64,000 nucleotides of DNA, taken from positions 1 through 64,000 of the forward strand of contig CANXME010000814.1 in assembly GCA_948144175.1 (NCBI GenBank). The letters run 5' to 3'. The notes beneath the pieces were generated by a model. It had not been told where the DNA came from and made no database searches. It saw nothing but the letters and a program-made list of their open reading frames with translations. The DNA is from Closterium sp. NIES-65. Lineage: Eukaryota > Streptophyta > Zygnematophyceae > Desmidiales > Closteriaceae. The position numbers and the translations under genes are program-made. Of the stretch, positions 1 to 15,304 are shown in pieces; position 1 is the stretch's first letter; the number at the start of each line of letters is the position of its first letter.

Positions 1-1763
1 GTCCGGACGCAAGCATGCGTCCGGACACAAGCATGCGTCCGGACACAAGCATGCGTCCGGACACAAGCATTGCGTCGGACACAAGCATGCGTCCGGACAC
101 AAGCATGCGTCCGGACACAAGCATGCGTACGGACACAAAGCATGCGTCGGACACAAGCATGCGTCCGGACACAAGCATGCGTCCGGACACAAGCATGCGT
201 CCGGACACAAGCATGCGTCCGGACACAAGCATGCGACCGGACACAAGCATGCGTCCGGACACAAAGCATGCGTCCCTACCGGACACAAGCATGCGTCCGG
301 ACACAAGCATGCGTCGGACACAAGCATGCGTCCGGACACAAGCATGCGACCGGCACAAGCATGCGTCCGGACACAAGCATTGATCGGACACAAGCATGCG
401 TCCGGACACAAGCATGCGTCCGGACACAAGCATGCGTCGGACACAAGCATGCGTCCGGACACAAGCATGCGTCCGGACACAAGCATGCGACCGGACTCAA
501 GCATGCGTCCGGACACAAGCATGCGACCGGAACACAAGCATGCGTCCGGACACAAGCATGCGACCGGACACAAGCATGCGTCCGGACACAAGCATGCGTC
601 CGGACACAAGCATGCGACCGGACACAAGCATGCGTCCGGACACAAGCATGCGACCGACACAAGCATGCGTCCGGACACAAGCATGCGTCCGGACACAAGC
701 ATGCGTCCGGACACAAGCATGCGACGGACACAAGCATGCGTCCGGACACAAGCATGCGTCCGGACACAAGCATGCGTCCGGACACAAGCATGCGACCGGA
801 CACAAGCATGCGTCCGGACACAAGCATGGTCCGGACACAAGCATGCGTCCGGACACAAGCATGCGTCCGGACACAAGCATGCGTCCGGACACAAGCATGC
901 GTCCGGACACAAGCATGCGACCGGACACAAGCATGCGTCCGGACACAAGCATGCGACCGGACACAAGCATGCGTCCGGACACAAGCATGCGTCCGGACAC
1001 AAGCATGCGTCCGGACACAAGCATGCGTCCGGACACAAGCATGCGACCGGACACAAGCATGCGTCCGGGACACAAGCATGCGACCGGACACAAGCATGCG
1101 TCCGGACACAAGCATGCGTCCGGACACAAGCATGCGTCCGGACACAAGCATGCGTCCGGACACAAGCATGCGTCCGGACACAAGCATGCGTCCGGACACA
1201 AGCATGCGTCCGGACACAAGCATGCGTCCGGACACAAGCATGCGTCCGGACACAAGCATGCGTCCGGACACAAGCATGCGTCCGGACACAAGCATGCGTC
1301 CGGACACAAGCATGCGTCCGGACACAAGCATGCGTCCGGACACAAGCATGCGTCCGGACACAAGCATGCGTCCGGACACAAGCATGCGTCCGGACACAAG
1401 CATGCGTCCGGACACAAGCATGCGTCCGGACACAAGCATGCGTCCGGACACAAGCATGCGTCCGGACACAAGCATGCGTCCGGACACAAGCATGCGTCCG
1501 GACACCAAGCATGCGTCGGACACAAGCATGCGTCCGGACACAAGCATGCGTCCGGACACAAGCATGCGTCCGGACACAAGCATGCGTCCGGACACAAGCA
1601 TGCGTCCGGACACAAGCATGCGTCCGGACACAAGCATGCGTCCGGACACAAGCATGCGTCCGGACACAAGCATGCGTCCGGACACAAGCATGCGTCCGGA
1701 CACAAGCATGCGTCCGGACACAAGCATGCGTCCGGACACAAGCATGCGTCCGGACACAAGCAT

Positions 1764-1806
1764 GCGGACGGACTCATGCGTTCACACAGCATCCCCCCGT
1801 CGACCA
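1764..1806 (+). repeat. degenerate island in the 18-bp array
   Basis: A stretch of about 40 bp departs from the monomer: it has GCGGACGGACTCATGCG, then TTCACACAGCATCCCCCCG, then TCGACCACAAG before perfect units resume. Scraps of the monomer (ACTCATGCG, CACAAGCATGCG) can still be read, so it is a decayed or rearranged run of units rather than inserted foreign DNA. Confidence 0.7.
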
Positions 1807-2653
1807 CAAGCATGCGTCCGGACACAAGCATGCGTCCGGACACAAGCATGCGTCCGGACACAAGCATGCGTCCGGACACAAGCATGCGTCGGACACAAGC
1901 ATGCGACCGGACACAAGCATGCGTCGGACACAAGCATGCGACCGGACACAAGCATGCGTCCGGACACAAGCATGCGTCCGGACACAAGCATGCGTCCGGA
2001 CACAAGCATGCGACCGGACACAAGCATGCGTCGGACACAAGCATGCGTCCGACACAAGCATGCGTCCGGACACAAGCATGCGTCCGGACACAAGCATGCG
2101 TCCGGACACAAGCATGCGTCGGACACAAGCATGCGTCCGGACACAAGCATGCGTCCGGACACAAGCATGCGTCGGACACAAGCATGCGTCCGGACACAAG
2201 CATGCGTCCGGACACAAGCATGCGACCGGACACAAGCATGCGTCCGGACACAAGCATGCGTCCGGACACAAGCATGCGTCCGGACACAAGCATGCGTCCG
2301 GACACAAGCATGCGACCGGGACACAAGCATGCGTCCGGACACAAGCATGCGTCCGGACACAAGCATGCGTCCGGACACAAGCATGCGACGGACACAAGCA
2401 TGCGTCCGGACACAAGCATGCGTCCGGACACAAGCATGCGTCCGGACACAAGCATGCGTCCGGACACAAGCATGCGTCCGGACACAAGCATGCGTCCGGA
2501 CACAAGCATGCGTCCGGACACAAGCATGCGTCCGGACACAAGCATGCGTCCGGACACAAGCATGCGTCCGGACACAAGCATGCGTCCGGACACAAGCATG
2601 CGTCCGGACACAAGCATGCGTCCGGACACAAGCATGCGTCCGGACACAAGCAT

Positions 2654-2712
2654 GCGGGGGACCACATGCGTCCGAACACCCATGCGACACCATGCGTCGG
2701 GACTGCGTCCCG
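2654..2712 (+). repeat. second degenerate island in the 18-bp array
   Basis: Between perfect monomers lie roughly three scrambled units reading GGGGGACCACATGCG, TCCGAACACCCATGCG, ACACCATGCG and TCGGGACTGCGTCCCGG. Each still ends in CATGCG or similar, so this is a diverged cluster of 18-bp units. Its neighbours on both sides are nearly free of substitutions. Confidence 0.7.
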
Positions 2713-5700
2713 GACACAAGCATGCGACCGGACACAAGCATGCGTCCGGACACAAGCATGCGTCCGGACACAAGCATGCGTCCGGACACAAGCATGCGTT
2801 CGGACACAAGCATGCGTCCGGACACAAGCATGCGACCGGACACAAGCATGCGTCCGGACACAAGCATGCGTCCGGACACAAGCATGCGTCCGGACACAAG
2901 CATGCGACGGACACAAGCATGCGTCCGGACACAAGCATGCGACGGGACACAAGCATGCGTCCGGACACAAGCATGCGTCCGGACACAAGCATGCGTCCGG
3001 ACACAAGCATGCGTCGGACACAAGCATGCGTCCGGACACAAGCATGCGACCGGACACAAGCATGCGTCCGGACACAAGCATGCGTCCGGACACAAGCATG
3101 CGTCCGGACACAAGCATGCGTCCGGACACAAGCATGCGTCCGGACACAAGCATGCGTCCGGACACAAGCATGCGTCCGGACACAAGCATGCGACCGGACA
3201 CAAGCATGCGTCCGGACACAAGCATGCGTCCGGACACAAGCATGCGACCGGACACAAGCATGCGTCCGGACACAAGCATGCGTCCGGACACAAGCATGCG
3301 TCCGGACACAAGCATGCGTCCGGACACAAGCATGCGTCCGGACACAAGCATGCGTCCGGGACACAAGCATGCGTCCGGACACAAGCATGCGTCCGGACAC
3401 AAGCATGCGTCCGGACACAAGCATGCGACCGGACACAAGCATGCGACGGACACAAGCATGCGTCCGGACACAAGCATGCGTCCGGACACAAGCATGCGTC
3501 GGACACAAGCATGCGTCCGGACACAAGCATGCGTCCGGACACAAGCATGCGACCGGACACAAGCATGCGTCCGGACACAAGCATGCGTCCGGACACAAGC
3601 ATGCGTCCGGACACAAGCATGCGTCCGGACACAAGCATGCGTCCGGACACAAGCATGCGACCGGACACAAGCATGCGCCGGACACAAGCATGCGTCCGGA
3701 CACAAGCATGCGTCGGACACAAGCATGCGTCCGGACACAAGCATGCGTCCGGACACAAGCATGCGTCCGGACACAAGCATGCGTCCGGACAAGCATGCGA
3801 CCGGACACAAGCATGCGTCCGGACACAAGCATGCGTCCGGACACAAGCATGCGTCCGGACACAAGCATGCGTCCGGACACAAGCATGCGTCCGGACACAA
3901 GCATGCGACCGGACACAAGCATGCGACCGGACACAAGCATGCGTCCGGACACAAGCATGCGTCCGGACACAAGCATGCGTCCGGACACAAGCATGCGTCC
4001 GACACAAGCATGCGTCCGGACACAAGCATGCGTCCGGACACAAGCATGCGTCCGGACACAAGCATGCGTCCGGACACAAGCATGCGTCCGGACACAAGCA
4101 TGCGTCCGGACACAAGCATGCGTCCGGACACAAGCATGCGTCCGGACACAAGCATGCGTCCGGACACAAGCATGCGTCCGGACACAAGCATGCGTCCGGA
4201 CACAAGCATGCGTCCGGACACAAGCATGCGTCCGGACACAAGCATGCGTCCGGACACAAGCATGCGTCCGGACACAAGCATGCGTCCGGACACAAGCATG
4301 CGTCCGGACACAAGCATGCGTCCGGACACAAGCATGCGTCCGGACACAAGCATGCGTCCGGACACAAGCATGCGTCCGGACACAAGCATGCGTCCGGACA
4401 CAAGCATGCGTCCGGACACAAGCATGCGTCCGGACACAAGCATGCGTCCGGACACAAGCATGCGTCCGGACACAAGCATGCGTCCGGACACAAGCATGCG
4501 TCCGGACACAAGCATGCGTCCGGACACAAGCATGCGACACAAGCATGCGTCCGGACACAAGCATGCGTCCGGACACAAGCATGCGTCCGGACACAAGCAT
4601 GCGTCCGGACACAAGCATGCGTCCGGACACAAGCATGCGTCCGGACACAAGCATGCGACCGGACACAAGCATGCGTCGGACACAAGCATGCGTCCGGACA
4701 CAAGCATGCGTCCGGACACAAGCATGCGTCCGGACACAAGCATGCGTCCGGACACAAGCATGCGTCCGGACACAAGCATGCGTCCGGACACAAGCATGCG
4801 TCCGGACACAAGCATGCGTCCGGACACAAGCATGCGTCCGGACACAAGCATGCGTCCGGACACAAGCATGCGTCCGGACACAAGCATGCGTCGGACACAA
4901 GCATGCGTCCGGACACAAGCATGCGTCCGGACACAAGCATGCGTCCGGACACAAGCATGCGACCGGACACAAGCATGCGTCCGGACACAAGCATGCGTCC
5001 GGACACAAGCATGCGACCGGACACAAGCATGCGTCCGGACACAAGCATGCGACGGACACAAGCATGCGTCCGGACACAAGCATGCGTCCGGACACAAGCA
5101 TGCGTCCGGACACAAGCATGCGTCCGGACACAAGCATGCGTCCGGACACAAGCATGCGTCCGGACACAAGCATGCGTCCGGACACAAGCATGCGTCCGGA
5201 CACAAGCATGCGTCCGGACACAAGCATGCGTCCGGACACAAGCATGCGTCCGGACACAAGCATGCGTCCGGACACAAGCATGCGTCCGGACACAAGCATG
5301 CGTCCGGACACAAGCATGCGTCCGGACACAAGCATGCGTCCGGACACAAGCATGCGACCGGACACAAGCATGCGTCCGGACACAAGCATGCGTCCGGACA
5401 CAAGCATGCGTCCGGACACAAGCATGCGTCGGACACAAGCATGCGTCCGGACACAAGCATGCGTCCGGACACAAGCATGCGTCCGGACACAAGCATGCGT
5501 CCGGACACAAGCATGCGTCCGGACACAAGCATGCGTCCGGACACAAGCATGCGTCCGGACACAAGCATGCGTCCGGACACAAGCATGCGTCCGGACACAA
5601 GCATGCGTCCGGACACAAGCATGCGACCGGACACAAGCATGCGTCCGGACACAAGCATGCGTCCGGACACAAGCATGCGTCCGGACACAAGCATGCGTCC

Positions 5701-8700
5701 GGACACAAGCATGCGTCCGGACACAAGCATGCGACCGGACACAAGCATGCGTCCGGACACAAGCATGCGTCCGGACACAAGCATGCGTCCGGACACAAGC
5801 ATGCGTCCGGACACAAGCATGCGTCCGGACACAAGCATGCGTCCGGACACAAGCATGCGACCGGACACAAGCATGCGTCCGGACACAAGCATGCGTCCGG
5901 ACACAAGCATGCGACCGGACACAAGCATGCGTCCGGACACAAGCATGCGTCCGGACACAAGCATGCGTCCGGACACAAGCATGCGTCCGGACACAAGCAT
6001 GCGTCCGGACACAAGCATGCGTCCGGACACAAGCATGCGTCCGGACACAAGCATGCGACCGGACACAAGCATGCGTCCGGACACAAGCATGCGTCCGGAC
6101 ACAAGCATGCGTCCGGACACAAGCATGCGTCCGGACACAAGCATGCGTCCGGACACAAGCATGCGACCGGACACAAGCATGCGTCCGGACACAAGCATGC
6201 GTCCGGACACAAGCATGCGTCCGGACACAAGCATGCGTCCGGACACAAGCATGCGACCGGACACAAGCATGCGTCCGGACACAAGCATGCGTCCGGACAC
6301 AAGCATGCGTCCGGACACAAGCATGCGTCCGGACACAAGCATGCGTCCGGACACAAGCATGCGTCCGGACACAAGCATGCGTCCGGACACAAGCATGCGT
6401 CCGGACACAAGCATGCGTCCGGACACAAGCATGCGACCGGACACAAGCATGCGTCGGACACAAGCATGCGTCCGGACACAAGCATGCGTCCGGACACAAG
6501 CATGCGTCCGGACACAAGCATGCGTCCGGACACAAGCATGCGTCCGGACACAAGCATGCGTCCGGACACAAGCATGCGTCCGGACACAAGCATGCGTCCG
6601 GACACAAGCATGCGTCCGGACACAAGCATGCGTCCGGACACAAGCATGCGTCCGGACACAAGCATGCGTCCGGACACAAGCATGCGTCCGGACACAAGCA
6701 TGCGACCGGACACAAGCATGCGTCCGGACACAAGCATGCGTCCGGACACAAGCATGCGTCCGGACACAAGCATGCGTCCGGACACAAGCATGCGTCCGGA
6801 CACAAGCATGCGTCCGGACACAAGCATGCGACCGGACACAAGCATGCGTCCGGACACAAGCATGCGTCCGGACACAAGCATGCGTCCGGACACAAGCATG
6901 CGTCCGGACACAAGCATGCGTCCGGACACAAGCATGCGTCCGGACACAAGCATGCGTCCGGACACAAGCATGCGTCCGGACACAAGCATGCGTCCGGACA
7001 CAAGCATGCGTCGGACACAAGCATGCGTCCGGACACAAGCATGCGTCCGGACACAAGCATGCGACCGGACACAAGCATGCGTCCGGACACAAGCATGCGT
7101 CCGGACACAAGCATGCGTCCGGACACAAGCATGCGTCCGGACACAAGCATGCGTCCGGACACAAGCATGCGTCCGGACACAAGCATGCGTCCGGACACAA
7201 GCATGCGTCCGGACACAAGCATGCGACCGGACACAAGCATGCGTCCGGACACAAGCATGCGTCCGGACACAAGCATGCGTCCGGACACAAGCATGCGTCC
7301 GGACACAAGCATGCGTCCGGACACAAGCATGCGTCCGGACACAAGCATGCGACCGGACACAAGCATGCGTCCGGACACAAGCATGCGTCCGGACACAAGC
7401 ATGCGTCCGGACACAAGCATGCGTCCGGACACAAGCATGCGTCCGGACACAAGCATGCGTCCGGACACAAGCATGCGTCCGGACACAAGCATGCGTCCGG
7501 ACACAAGCATGCGTCCGGACACAAGCATGCGTCCGGACACAAGCATGCGTCCGGACACAAGCATGCGTCCGGACACAAGCATGCGTCCGGACACAAGCAT
7601 GCGTCCGGACACAAGCATGCGTCCGGACACAAGCATGCGTCCGGACACAAGCATGCGTCCGGACACAAGCATGCGTCCGGACACAAGCATGCGTCCGGAC
7701 ACAAGCATGCGTCCGGACACAAGCATGCGTCCGGACACAAGCATGCGACCGGACACAAGCATGCGTCCGGACACAAGCATGCGTCCGGACACAAGCATGC
7801 GTCCGGACACAAGCATGCGTCCGGACACAAGCATGCGTCCGGACACAAGCATGCGTCCGGACACAAGCATGCGTCCGGACACAAGCATGCGTCCGGACAC
7901 AAGCATGCGTCCGGACACAAGCATGCGTCCGGACACAAGCATGCGTCCGGACACAAGCATGCGTCCGGACACAAGCATGCGTCCGGACACAAGCATGCGT
8001 CCGGACACAAGCATGCGTCCGGACACAAGCATGCGTCCGGACACAAGCATGCGTCCGGACACAAGCATGCGTCCGGACACAAGCATGCGTCCGGACACAA
8101 GCATGCGTCCGGACACAAGCATGCGTCCGGACACAAGCATGCGTCCGGACACAAGCATGCGTCCGGACACAAGCATGCGTCCGGACACAAGCATGCGTCC
8201 GGACACAAGCATGCGTCCGGACACAAGCATGCGTCCGGACACAAGCATGCGTCCGGACACAAGCATGCGTCCGGACACAAGCATGCGTCCGGACACAAGC
8301 ATGCGACCGGACACAAGCATGCGACCGGACACAAGCATGCGTCCGGACACAAGCATGCGTCCGGACACAAGCATGCGTCCGGACACAAGCATGCGTCCGG
8401 ACACAAGCATGCGACCGGACACAAGCATGCGTCCGGACACAAGCATGCGTCCGGACACAAGCATGCGTCCGGACACAAGCATGCGTCCGGACACAAGCAT
8501 GCGTCCGGACACAAGCATGCGTCCGGACACAAGCATGCGTCCGGACACAAGCATGCGTCCGGACACAAGCATGCGTCCGGACACAAGCATGCGTCCGGAC
8601 ACAAGCATGCGTCCGGACACAAGCATGCGTCCGGACACAAGCATGCGTCCGGACACAAGCATGCGTCCGACACAAGCATGCGTCCGGACACAAGCATGCG

Positions 8701-10340
8701 ACCGGACACAAGCATGCGTCCGGACACAAGCATGCGTCCGGACACAAGCATGCGTCCGGACACAAGCATGCGTCCGGACACAAGCATGCGTCCGGACACA
8801 AGCATGCGTCCGGACACAAGCATGCGTCCGGACACAAGCATGCGTCCGGACACAAGCATGCGTCCGGACACAAGCATGCGTCCGGACACAAGCATGCGTC
8901 CGGACACAAGCATGCGTCCGGACACAAGCATGCGTCCGGACACAAGCATGCGTCCGGACACAAGCATGCGTCCGGACACAAGCATGCGTCCGGACACAAG
9001 CATGCGTCCGGACACAAGCATGCGTCCGGACACAAGCATGCGTCCGGACACAAGCATGCGTCCGGACACAAGCATGCGTCTGGACACAAGCATGCGTCCG
9101 GACACAAGCATGCGTCCGGACACAAGCATGCGTCCGGACACAAGCATGCGTCCGGACACAAGCATGCGACCGGACACAAGCATGCGTCCGGACACAAGCA
9201 TGCGTCCGGACACAAGCATGCATCCGGACACAAGCATGCGTCCGGACACAAGCATGCGTCCGGACACAAGCATGCGACCGGACTCAAGCATGCGTCCGGA
9301 CACAAGCATGCGTCCGGACACAAGCATGCGACCGGACACAAGCATGCGTCCGGACACAAGCATGCGACCGGACACAAGCATGCGTCCGGACACAAGCATG
9401 CGTCCGGACACAAGCATGCGACCGGACTCAAGCATGCGGTCGGACAAAGCATGCGTCCGGACACAAGCATGCGTCCGGACACAAGCATGCGACCGGACAC
9501 AAGCATGCGTCCGGACACAAGCATGCGTCCGGACACAAGCATGCGTCCGGACACAAGCATGCGACCGGACACAAGCATGCGTCCGGACACAAGCATGCGA
9601 CCGGACACAAGCATGCGTCCGGACACAAGCATGCGTCCGGACACAAGCATGCGTCCGGACACAAGCATGCGTCCGGACACAAGCATGCGTCCGGACACAA
9701 GCATGCGACCGGACACAAGCATGCGTCCGGACACAAGCATGCGTCCGGACACAAGCATGCGTCCGGACACAAGCATGCGTCCGGACACAAGCATGCGTCC
9801 GGACACAAGCATGCGTCCGGACACAAGCATGCGTCCGGACACAAGCATGCGTCCGGACACAAGCATGCGTCCGGACACAAGCATGCGTCCGGACACAAGC
9901 ATGCGTCCGGACACAAGCATGCGTCCGGACACAAGCATGCGTCCGGACACAAGCATGCGTCCGGACACAAGCATGCGTCCGGACACAAGCATGCGTCCGG
10001 ACACAAGCATGCGTCCGGACACAAGCATGCGTCCGGACACAAGCATGCGTCCGGACACAAGCATGCGTCCGGACACAAGCATGCGTCCGGACACAAGCAT
10101 GCGTCCGGACACAAGCATGCGTCCGGACACAAGCATGCGTCCGGACACAAGCATGCGTCCGGACACAAGCATGCGTCCGGACACAAGCATGCGTCCGGAC
10201 ACAAGCATGCGTCCGGACACAAGCATGCGTCCGGACACAAGCATGCGTCCGGACACAAGCATGCGTCCGGACACAAGCATGCGTCCGGACACAAGCATGC
10301 GTCCGGACACAAGCATGCGTCCGGACACAAGCATGCGACC

Positions 10341-13300
10341 GGACACAAGCATGCGTCCGGACACAAGCATGCGTCCGGACACAAGCATGCGTCCGGACAC
10401 AAGCATGCGTCCGGACACAAGCATGCGTCCGGACACAAGCATGCGTCCGGACACAAGCATGCGTCCGGACACAAGCATGCGTCCGGACACAAGCATGCGT
10501 CCGGACACAAGCATGCGTCCGGACACAAGCATGCGTCCGGACACAAGCATGCGTCCGGACACAAGCATGCGTCCGGACACAAGCATGCGTCCGGACACAA
10601 GCATGCGTCCGGACACAAGCATGCGTCCGGACACAAGCATGCGTCCGGACACAAGCATGCGTCCGGACACAAGCATGCGTCCGGACACAAGCATGCGTCC
10701 GGACACAAGCATGCGTCCGGACACAAGCATGCGTCCGGACACAAGCATGCGTCCGGACACAAGCATGCGTCCGGACACAAGCATGCGTCCGGACACAAGC
10801 ATGCGTCCGGACACAAGCATGCGTCCGGACACAAGCATGCGTCCGGACACAAGCATGCGTCCGGACACAAGCATGCGTCCGGACACAAGCATGCGTCCGG
10901 ACACAAGCATGCGTCCGGACACAAGCATGCGTCCGGACACAAGCATGCGTCCGGACACAAGCATGCGTCCGGACACAAGCATGCGTCCGGACACAAGCAT
11001 GCGTCCGGACACAAGCATGCGTCCGGACACAAGCATGCGTCCGGACACAAGCATGCGTCCGGACACAAGCATGCGTCCGGACACAAGCATGCGTCCGGAC
11101 ACAAGCATGCGTCCGGACACAAGCATGCGTCCGGACACAAGCATGCGTCCGGACACAAGCATGCGTCCGGACACAAGCATGCGTCCGGACACAAGCATGC
11201 GTCCGGACACAAGCATGCGTCCGGACACAAGCATGCGTCCGGACACAAGCATGCGTCCGGACACAAGCATGCGTCCGGACACAAGCATGCGTCCGGACAC
11301 AAGCATGCGTCCGGACACAAGCATGCGTCCGGACACAAGCATGCGTCCGGACACAAGCATGCGTCCGGACACAAGCATGCGTCCGGACACAAGCATGCGT
11401 CCGGACACAAGCATGCGTCCGGACACAAGCATGCGTCCGGACACAAGCATGCGTCCGGACACAAGCATGCGTCCGGACACAAGCATGCGTCCGGACACAA
11501 GCATGCGTCCGGACACAAGCATGCGTCCGGACACAAGCATGCGTCCGGACACAAGCATGCGTCCGGACACAAGCATGCGTCCGGACACAAGCATGCGTCC
11601 GGACACAAGCATGCGTCCGGACACAAGCATGCGTCCGGACACAAGCATGCGTCCGGACACAAGCATGCGTCCGGACACAAGCATGCGTCCGGACACAAGC
11701 ATGCGTCCGGACACAAGCATGCGTCCGGACACAAGCATGCGTCCGGACACAAGCATGCGTCCGGACACAAGCATGCGTCCGGACACAAGCATGCGTCCGG
11801 ACACAAGCATGCGTCCGGACACAAGCATGCGTCCGGACACAAGCATGCGTCCGGACACAAGCATGCGTCCGGACACAAGCATGCGTCCGGACACAAGCAT
11901 GCGTCCGGACACAAGCATGCGTCCGGACACAAGCATGCGTCCGGACACAAGCATGCGTCCGGACACAAGCATGCGTCCGGACACAAGCATGCGTCCGGAC
12001 ACAAGCATGCGTCCGGACACAAGCATGCGTCCGGACACAAGCATGCGTCCGGACACAAGCATGCGTCCGGACACAAGCATGCGTCCGGACACAAGCATGC
12101 GTCCGGACACAAGCATGCGTCCGGACACAAGCATGCGTCCGGACACAAGCATGCGTCCGGACACAAGCATGCGTCCGGACACAAGCATGCGTCCGGACAC
12201 AAGCATGCGTCCGGACACAAGCATGCGTCCGGACACAAGCATGCGTCCGGACACAAGCATGCGTCCGGACACAAGCATGCGTCCGGACACAAGCATGCGT
12301 CCGGACACAAGCATGCGTCCGGACACAAGCATGCGTCCGGACACAAGCATGCGTCCGGACACAAGCATGCGTCCGGACACAAGCATGCGTCCGGACACAA
12401 GCATGCGTCCGGACACAAGCATGCGTCCGGACACAAGCATGCGTCCGGACACAAGCATGCGTCCGGACACAAGCATGCGTCCGGACACAAGCATGCGTCC
12501 GGACACAAGCATGCGTCCGGACACAAGCATGCGTCCGGACACAAGCATGCGTCCGGACACAAGCATGCGTCCGGACACAAGCATGCGTCCGGACACAAGC
12601 ATGCGTCCGGACACAAGCATGCGTCCGGACACAAGCATGCGTCCGGACACAAGCATGCGTCCGGACACAAGCATGCGTCCGGACACAAGCATGCGTCCGG
12701 ACACAAGCATGCGTCCGGACACAAGCATGCGTCCGGACACAAGCATGCGTCCGGACACAAGCATGCGTCCGGACACAAGCATGCGTCCGGACACAAGCAT
12801 GCGTCCGGACACAAGCATGCGTCCGGACACAAGCATGCGTCCGGACACAAGCATGCGTCCGGACACAAGCATGCGTCCGGACACAAGCATGCGTCCGGAC
12901 ACAAGCATGCGTCCGGACACAAGCATGCGTCCGGACACAAGCATGCGTCCGGACACAAGCATGCGTCCGGACACAAGCATGCGTCCGGACACAAGCATGC
13001 GTCCGGACACAAGCATGCGTCCGGACACAAGCATGCGTCCGGACACAAGCATGCGTCCGGACACAAGCATGCGTCCGGACACAAGCATGCGTCCGGACAC
13101 AAGCATGCGTCCGGACACAAGCATGCGTCCGGACACAAGCATGCGTCCGGACACAAGCATGCGTCCGGACACAAGCATGCGTCCGGACACAAGCATGCGT
13201 CCGGACACAAGCATGCGTCCGGACACAAGCATGCGTCCGGACACAAGCATGCGTCCGGACACAAGCATGCGTCCGGACACAAGCATGCGTCCGGACACAA

Positions 13301-14728
13301 GCATGCGTCCGGACACAAGCATGCGTCCGGACACAAGCATGCGTCCGGACACAAGCATGCGTCCGGACACAAGCATGCGTCCGGACACAAGCATGCGTCC
13401 GGACACAAGCATGCGTCCGGACACAAGCATGCGTCCGGACACAAGCATGCGTCCGGACACAAGCATGCGTCCGGACACAAGCATGCGTCCGGACACAAGC
13501 ATGCGTCCGGACACAAGCATGCGTCCGGACACAAGCATGCGTCCGGACACAAGCATGCGTCCGGACACAAGCATGCGTCCGGACACAAGCATGCGTCCGG
13601 ACACAAGCATGCGTCCGGACACAAGCATGCGTCCGGACACAAGCATGCGTCCGGACACAAGCATGCGTCCGGACACAAGCATGCGTCCGGACACAAGCAT
13701 GCGTCCGGACACAAGCATGCGTCCGGACACAAGCATGCGTCCGGACACAAGCATGCGTCCGGACACAAGCATGCGTCCGGACACAAGCATGCGTCCGGAC
13801 ACAAGCATGCGTCCGGACACAAGCATGCGTCCGGACACAAGCATGCGTCCGGACACAAGCATGCGTCCGGACACAAGCATGCGTCCGGACACAAGCATGC
13901 GTCCGGACACAAGCATGCGTCCGGACACAAGCATGCGTCCGGACACAAGCATGCGTCCGGACACAAGCATGCGTCCGGACACAAGCATGCGTCCGGACAC
14001 AAGCATGCGTCCGGACACAAGCATGCGTCCGGACACAAGCATGCGTCCGGACACAAGCATGCGTCCGGACACAAGCATGCGTCCGGACACAAGCATGCGT
14101 CCGGACACAAGCATGCGTCCGGACACAAGCATGCGTCCGGACACAAGCATGCGTCCGGACACAAGCATGCGTCCGGACACAAGCATGCGTCCGGACACAA
14201 GCATGCGTCCGGACACAAGCATGCGTCCGGACACAAGCATGCGTCCGGACACAAGCATGCGTCCGGACACAAGCATGCGTCCGGACACAAGCATGCGTCC
14301 GGACACAAGCATGCGTCCGGACACAAGCATGCGTCCGGACACAAGCATGCGTCCGGACACAAGCATGCGTCCGGACACAAGCATGCGTCCGGACACAAGC
14401 ATGCGTCCGGACACAAGCATGCGTCCGGACACAAGCATGCGTCCGGACACAAGCATGCGTCCGGACACAAGCATGCGTCCGGACACAAGCATGCGTCCGG
14501 ACACAAGCATGCGTCCGGACACAAGCATGCGTCCGGACACAAGCATGCGTCCGGACACAAGCATGCGTCCGGACACAAGCATGCGTCCGGACACAAGCAT
14601 GCGTCCGGACACAAGCATGCGTCCGGACACAAGCATGCGTCCGGACACAAGCATGCGTCCGGACACAAGCATGCGTCCGGACACAAGCATGCGTCCGGAC
14701 ACAAGCATGCGTCCGGACACAAGCATGC
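10341..14728 (+). repeat. invariant core of the 18-bp array
   Basis: About 4.39 kb, some 243 consecutive monomers, read as exact copies of the canonical 18-mer with no substitution or indel visible by eye. The last GACC variant before it begins near 10337 and the next at 14729. The unit phase (start position modulo 18) is also unchanged from about 9.49 kb to about 20.0 kb, so no net insertion or deletion occurred over about 10.5 kb. This is what recent unequal exchange or amplification of one monomer type produces, or an over-polished assembly. Confidence 0.85.
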
Positions 14729-15304
14729 GACCGGACACAAGCATGCGTCCGGACACAAGCATGCGACCGGACACAAGCATGCGTCCGGACACAAGCATGC
14801 GTCCGGACACAAGCATGCGTCCGGACACAAGCATGCGTCCGGACACAAGCATGCGTCCGGACACAAGCATGCGTCCGGACACAAGCATGCGTCCGGACAC
14901 AAGCATGCGTCCGGACACAAGCATGCGTACGGACACAAGCATGCGTCCGGACACAAGCATGCGACCGGACACAAGCATGCGTCCGGACACAAGCATGCGT
15001 CCGGACACAAGCATGCGTCCGGACACAAGCATGCGTCCGGACACAAGCATGCGACCGGACTCAAGCATGCGTCCGGACACAAGCATGCGTCCGGACACAA
15101 GCATGCGTCCGGACACAAGCATGCGTCCGGACACAAGCATGCGTCCGGACACAAGCATGCGTCCGGACACAAGCATGCGACCGGACACAAGCATGCGTCC
15201 GGACACAAGCATGCGACCGGACACAAGCATGCGTCCGGACACAAGCATGCGACCGGACACAAGCATGCGTCCGGAAACAAGCATGCGTCCGGACACAAGC
15301 ATGC

